A DNA stretch of 22,201 nt, taken from contig JBBINE010000015.1 of assembly GCA_037444025.1 (NCBI GenBank), positions 1 through 22,201 on the forward strand, in the 5' to 3' direction. Source of the DNA: JBBINE01 sp037444025. GTDB taxonomy: Bacteria > Patescibacteriota > Minisyncoccia > UBA6257 > HR35. Positions 22,157 to 22,201 of the stretch are shown in pieces (position 1 is the first letter of the stretch; each line of letters begins with the position of its first letter). A model generated the notes under the pieces. The model worked only from the letters and a program-made list of their open reading frames with translations. It did not search any database and had not been told where the DNA came from. A program made the translations under genes and the position numbers.

Positions 22157-22201
22157 TTAAAATTGGAGTTTTGGGACGAGGTTGTCTCGCTCTCGTTTCG
22201 C
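22157..22201 (-). CDS. Possible 3' end of a coding sequence running in from the right
   Basis: On the - strand, the frame from the window end reads AKRERDNLVPKLQF and stops (TAA) 5 bases from the tRNA-Ser 3' end. This stretch is noticeably richer in G+C than its surroundings. A charged protein tail is plausible, but 14 residues are too few to prove coding. A repeated or structured non-coding element is the alternative; CGAG-GTTGT-CTCG can form a small stem. Confidence 0.3.
   Translation of the reverse strand, partial: AKRERDNLVPKLQF

Noticed and set aside
1..22201. Alternative genetic code (UGA=Gly) as in Gracilibacteria/Absconditabacteria
   Set aside because: Several full-length conserved genes such as lepB end at TGA at the expected place, and no conserved gene needs TGA read as sense.
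1..22201. CRISPR arrays, insertion sequences or prophage genes
   Set aside because: No spaced repeats, transposase, integrase or capsid-like frames were seen; the tail-fibre-like repeats at the left end occur with a DUF2341 surface protein, not a phage module.

Overview
This is an AT-rich window (by eye under about one third G+C) with densely packed, mostly overlapping genes and almost no intergenic DNA. The gene content points to a Candidate Phyla Radiation (Patescibacteria) genome, probably Parcubacteria-like. The reasons are surface proteins with GWAWSxNIGW repeats, several degenerate type IV prepilins, a very short EF-Ts, a small orphan protein and a membrane protein of types I associate with these genomes, and the near absence of Shine-Dalgarno sites. 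The lineage call is an inference from protein style. No 16S rRNA is present. UGA is used as a normal stop, so the UGA=Gly code of Gracilibacteria/Absconditabacteria does not apply.

Bases 1-5057 hold a run of five surface or pilus genes on the + strand: a large adhesin-like protein (5' end outside the window) with tail-fibre-type repeats around a DUF2341 domain, a secreted WxWS-repeat protein, two prepilin-like proteins and a single-pass membrane protein. Overlapping starts and stops suggest one transcript, and I propose a minor-pilin/tip-adhesin set. Then come ligA (5150-7210) and a PfkB-family sugar kinase (7284-8216), each behind its own promoter.

Bases 8218-12447 form a housekeeping operon: Hsp20, signal peptidase I, HisRS, a HIT protein, bS21 and FtsA. 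An orphan 117-residue protein faces it and shares a divergent promoter with a cysteine desulfurase gene, followed by an HtrA-type protease. On the - strand lie gatA with a small membrane protein, and rpmE-prfA-glutaredoxin-thioredoxin reductase-like. Diverging from rpmE are rpsB-tsf and a small membrane protein, then tRNA-Thr(UGU) whose 3' end lies one base before a prepilin start codon, then tRNA-Ser(GGA). The last 45 bases look like the 3' end of another - strand coding sequence.

The most unusual points are an RF1 lacking the whole N-terminal domain 1; a glutaredoxin/thioredoxin-reductase-like pair whose reductase has lost the NADPH-gripping arginines, so it is probably an NADH-driven system; -10 boxes a few bases before start codons, predicting leaderless mRNAs; a perfectly palindromic -10 box shared by divergent genes; and the tRNA-prepilin junction. 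No CRISPR array, insertion sequence, prophage module or rRNA was seen. No gene-free stretch exceeds about 100 bases.
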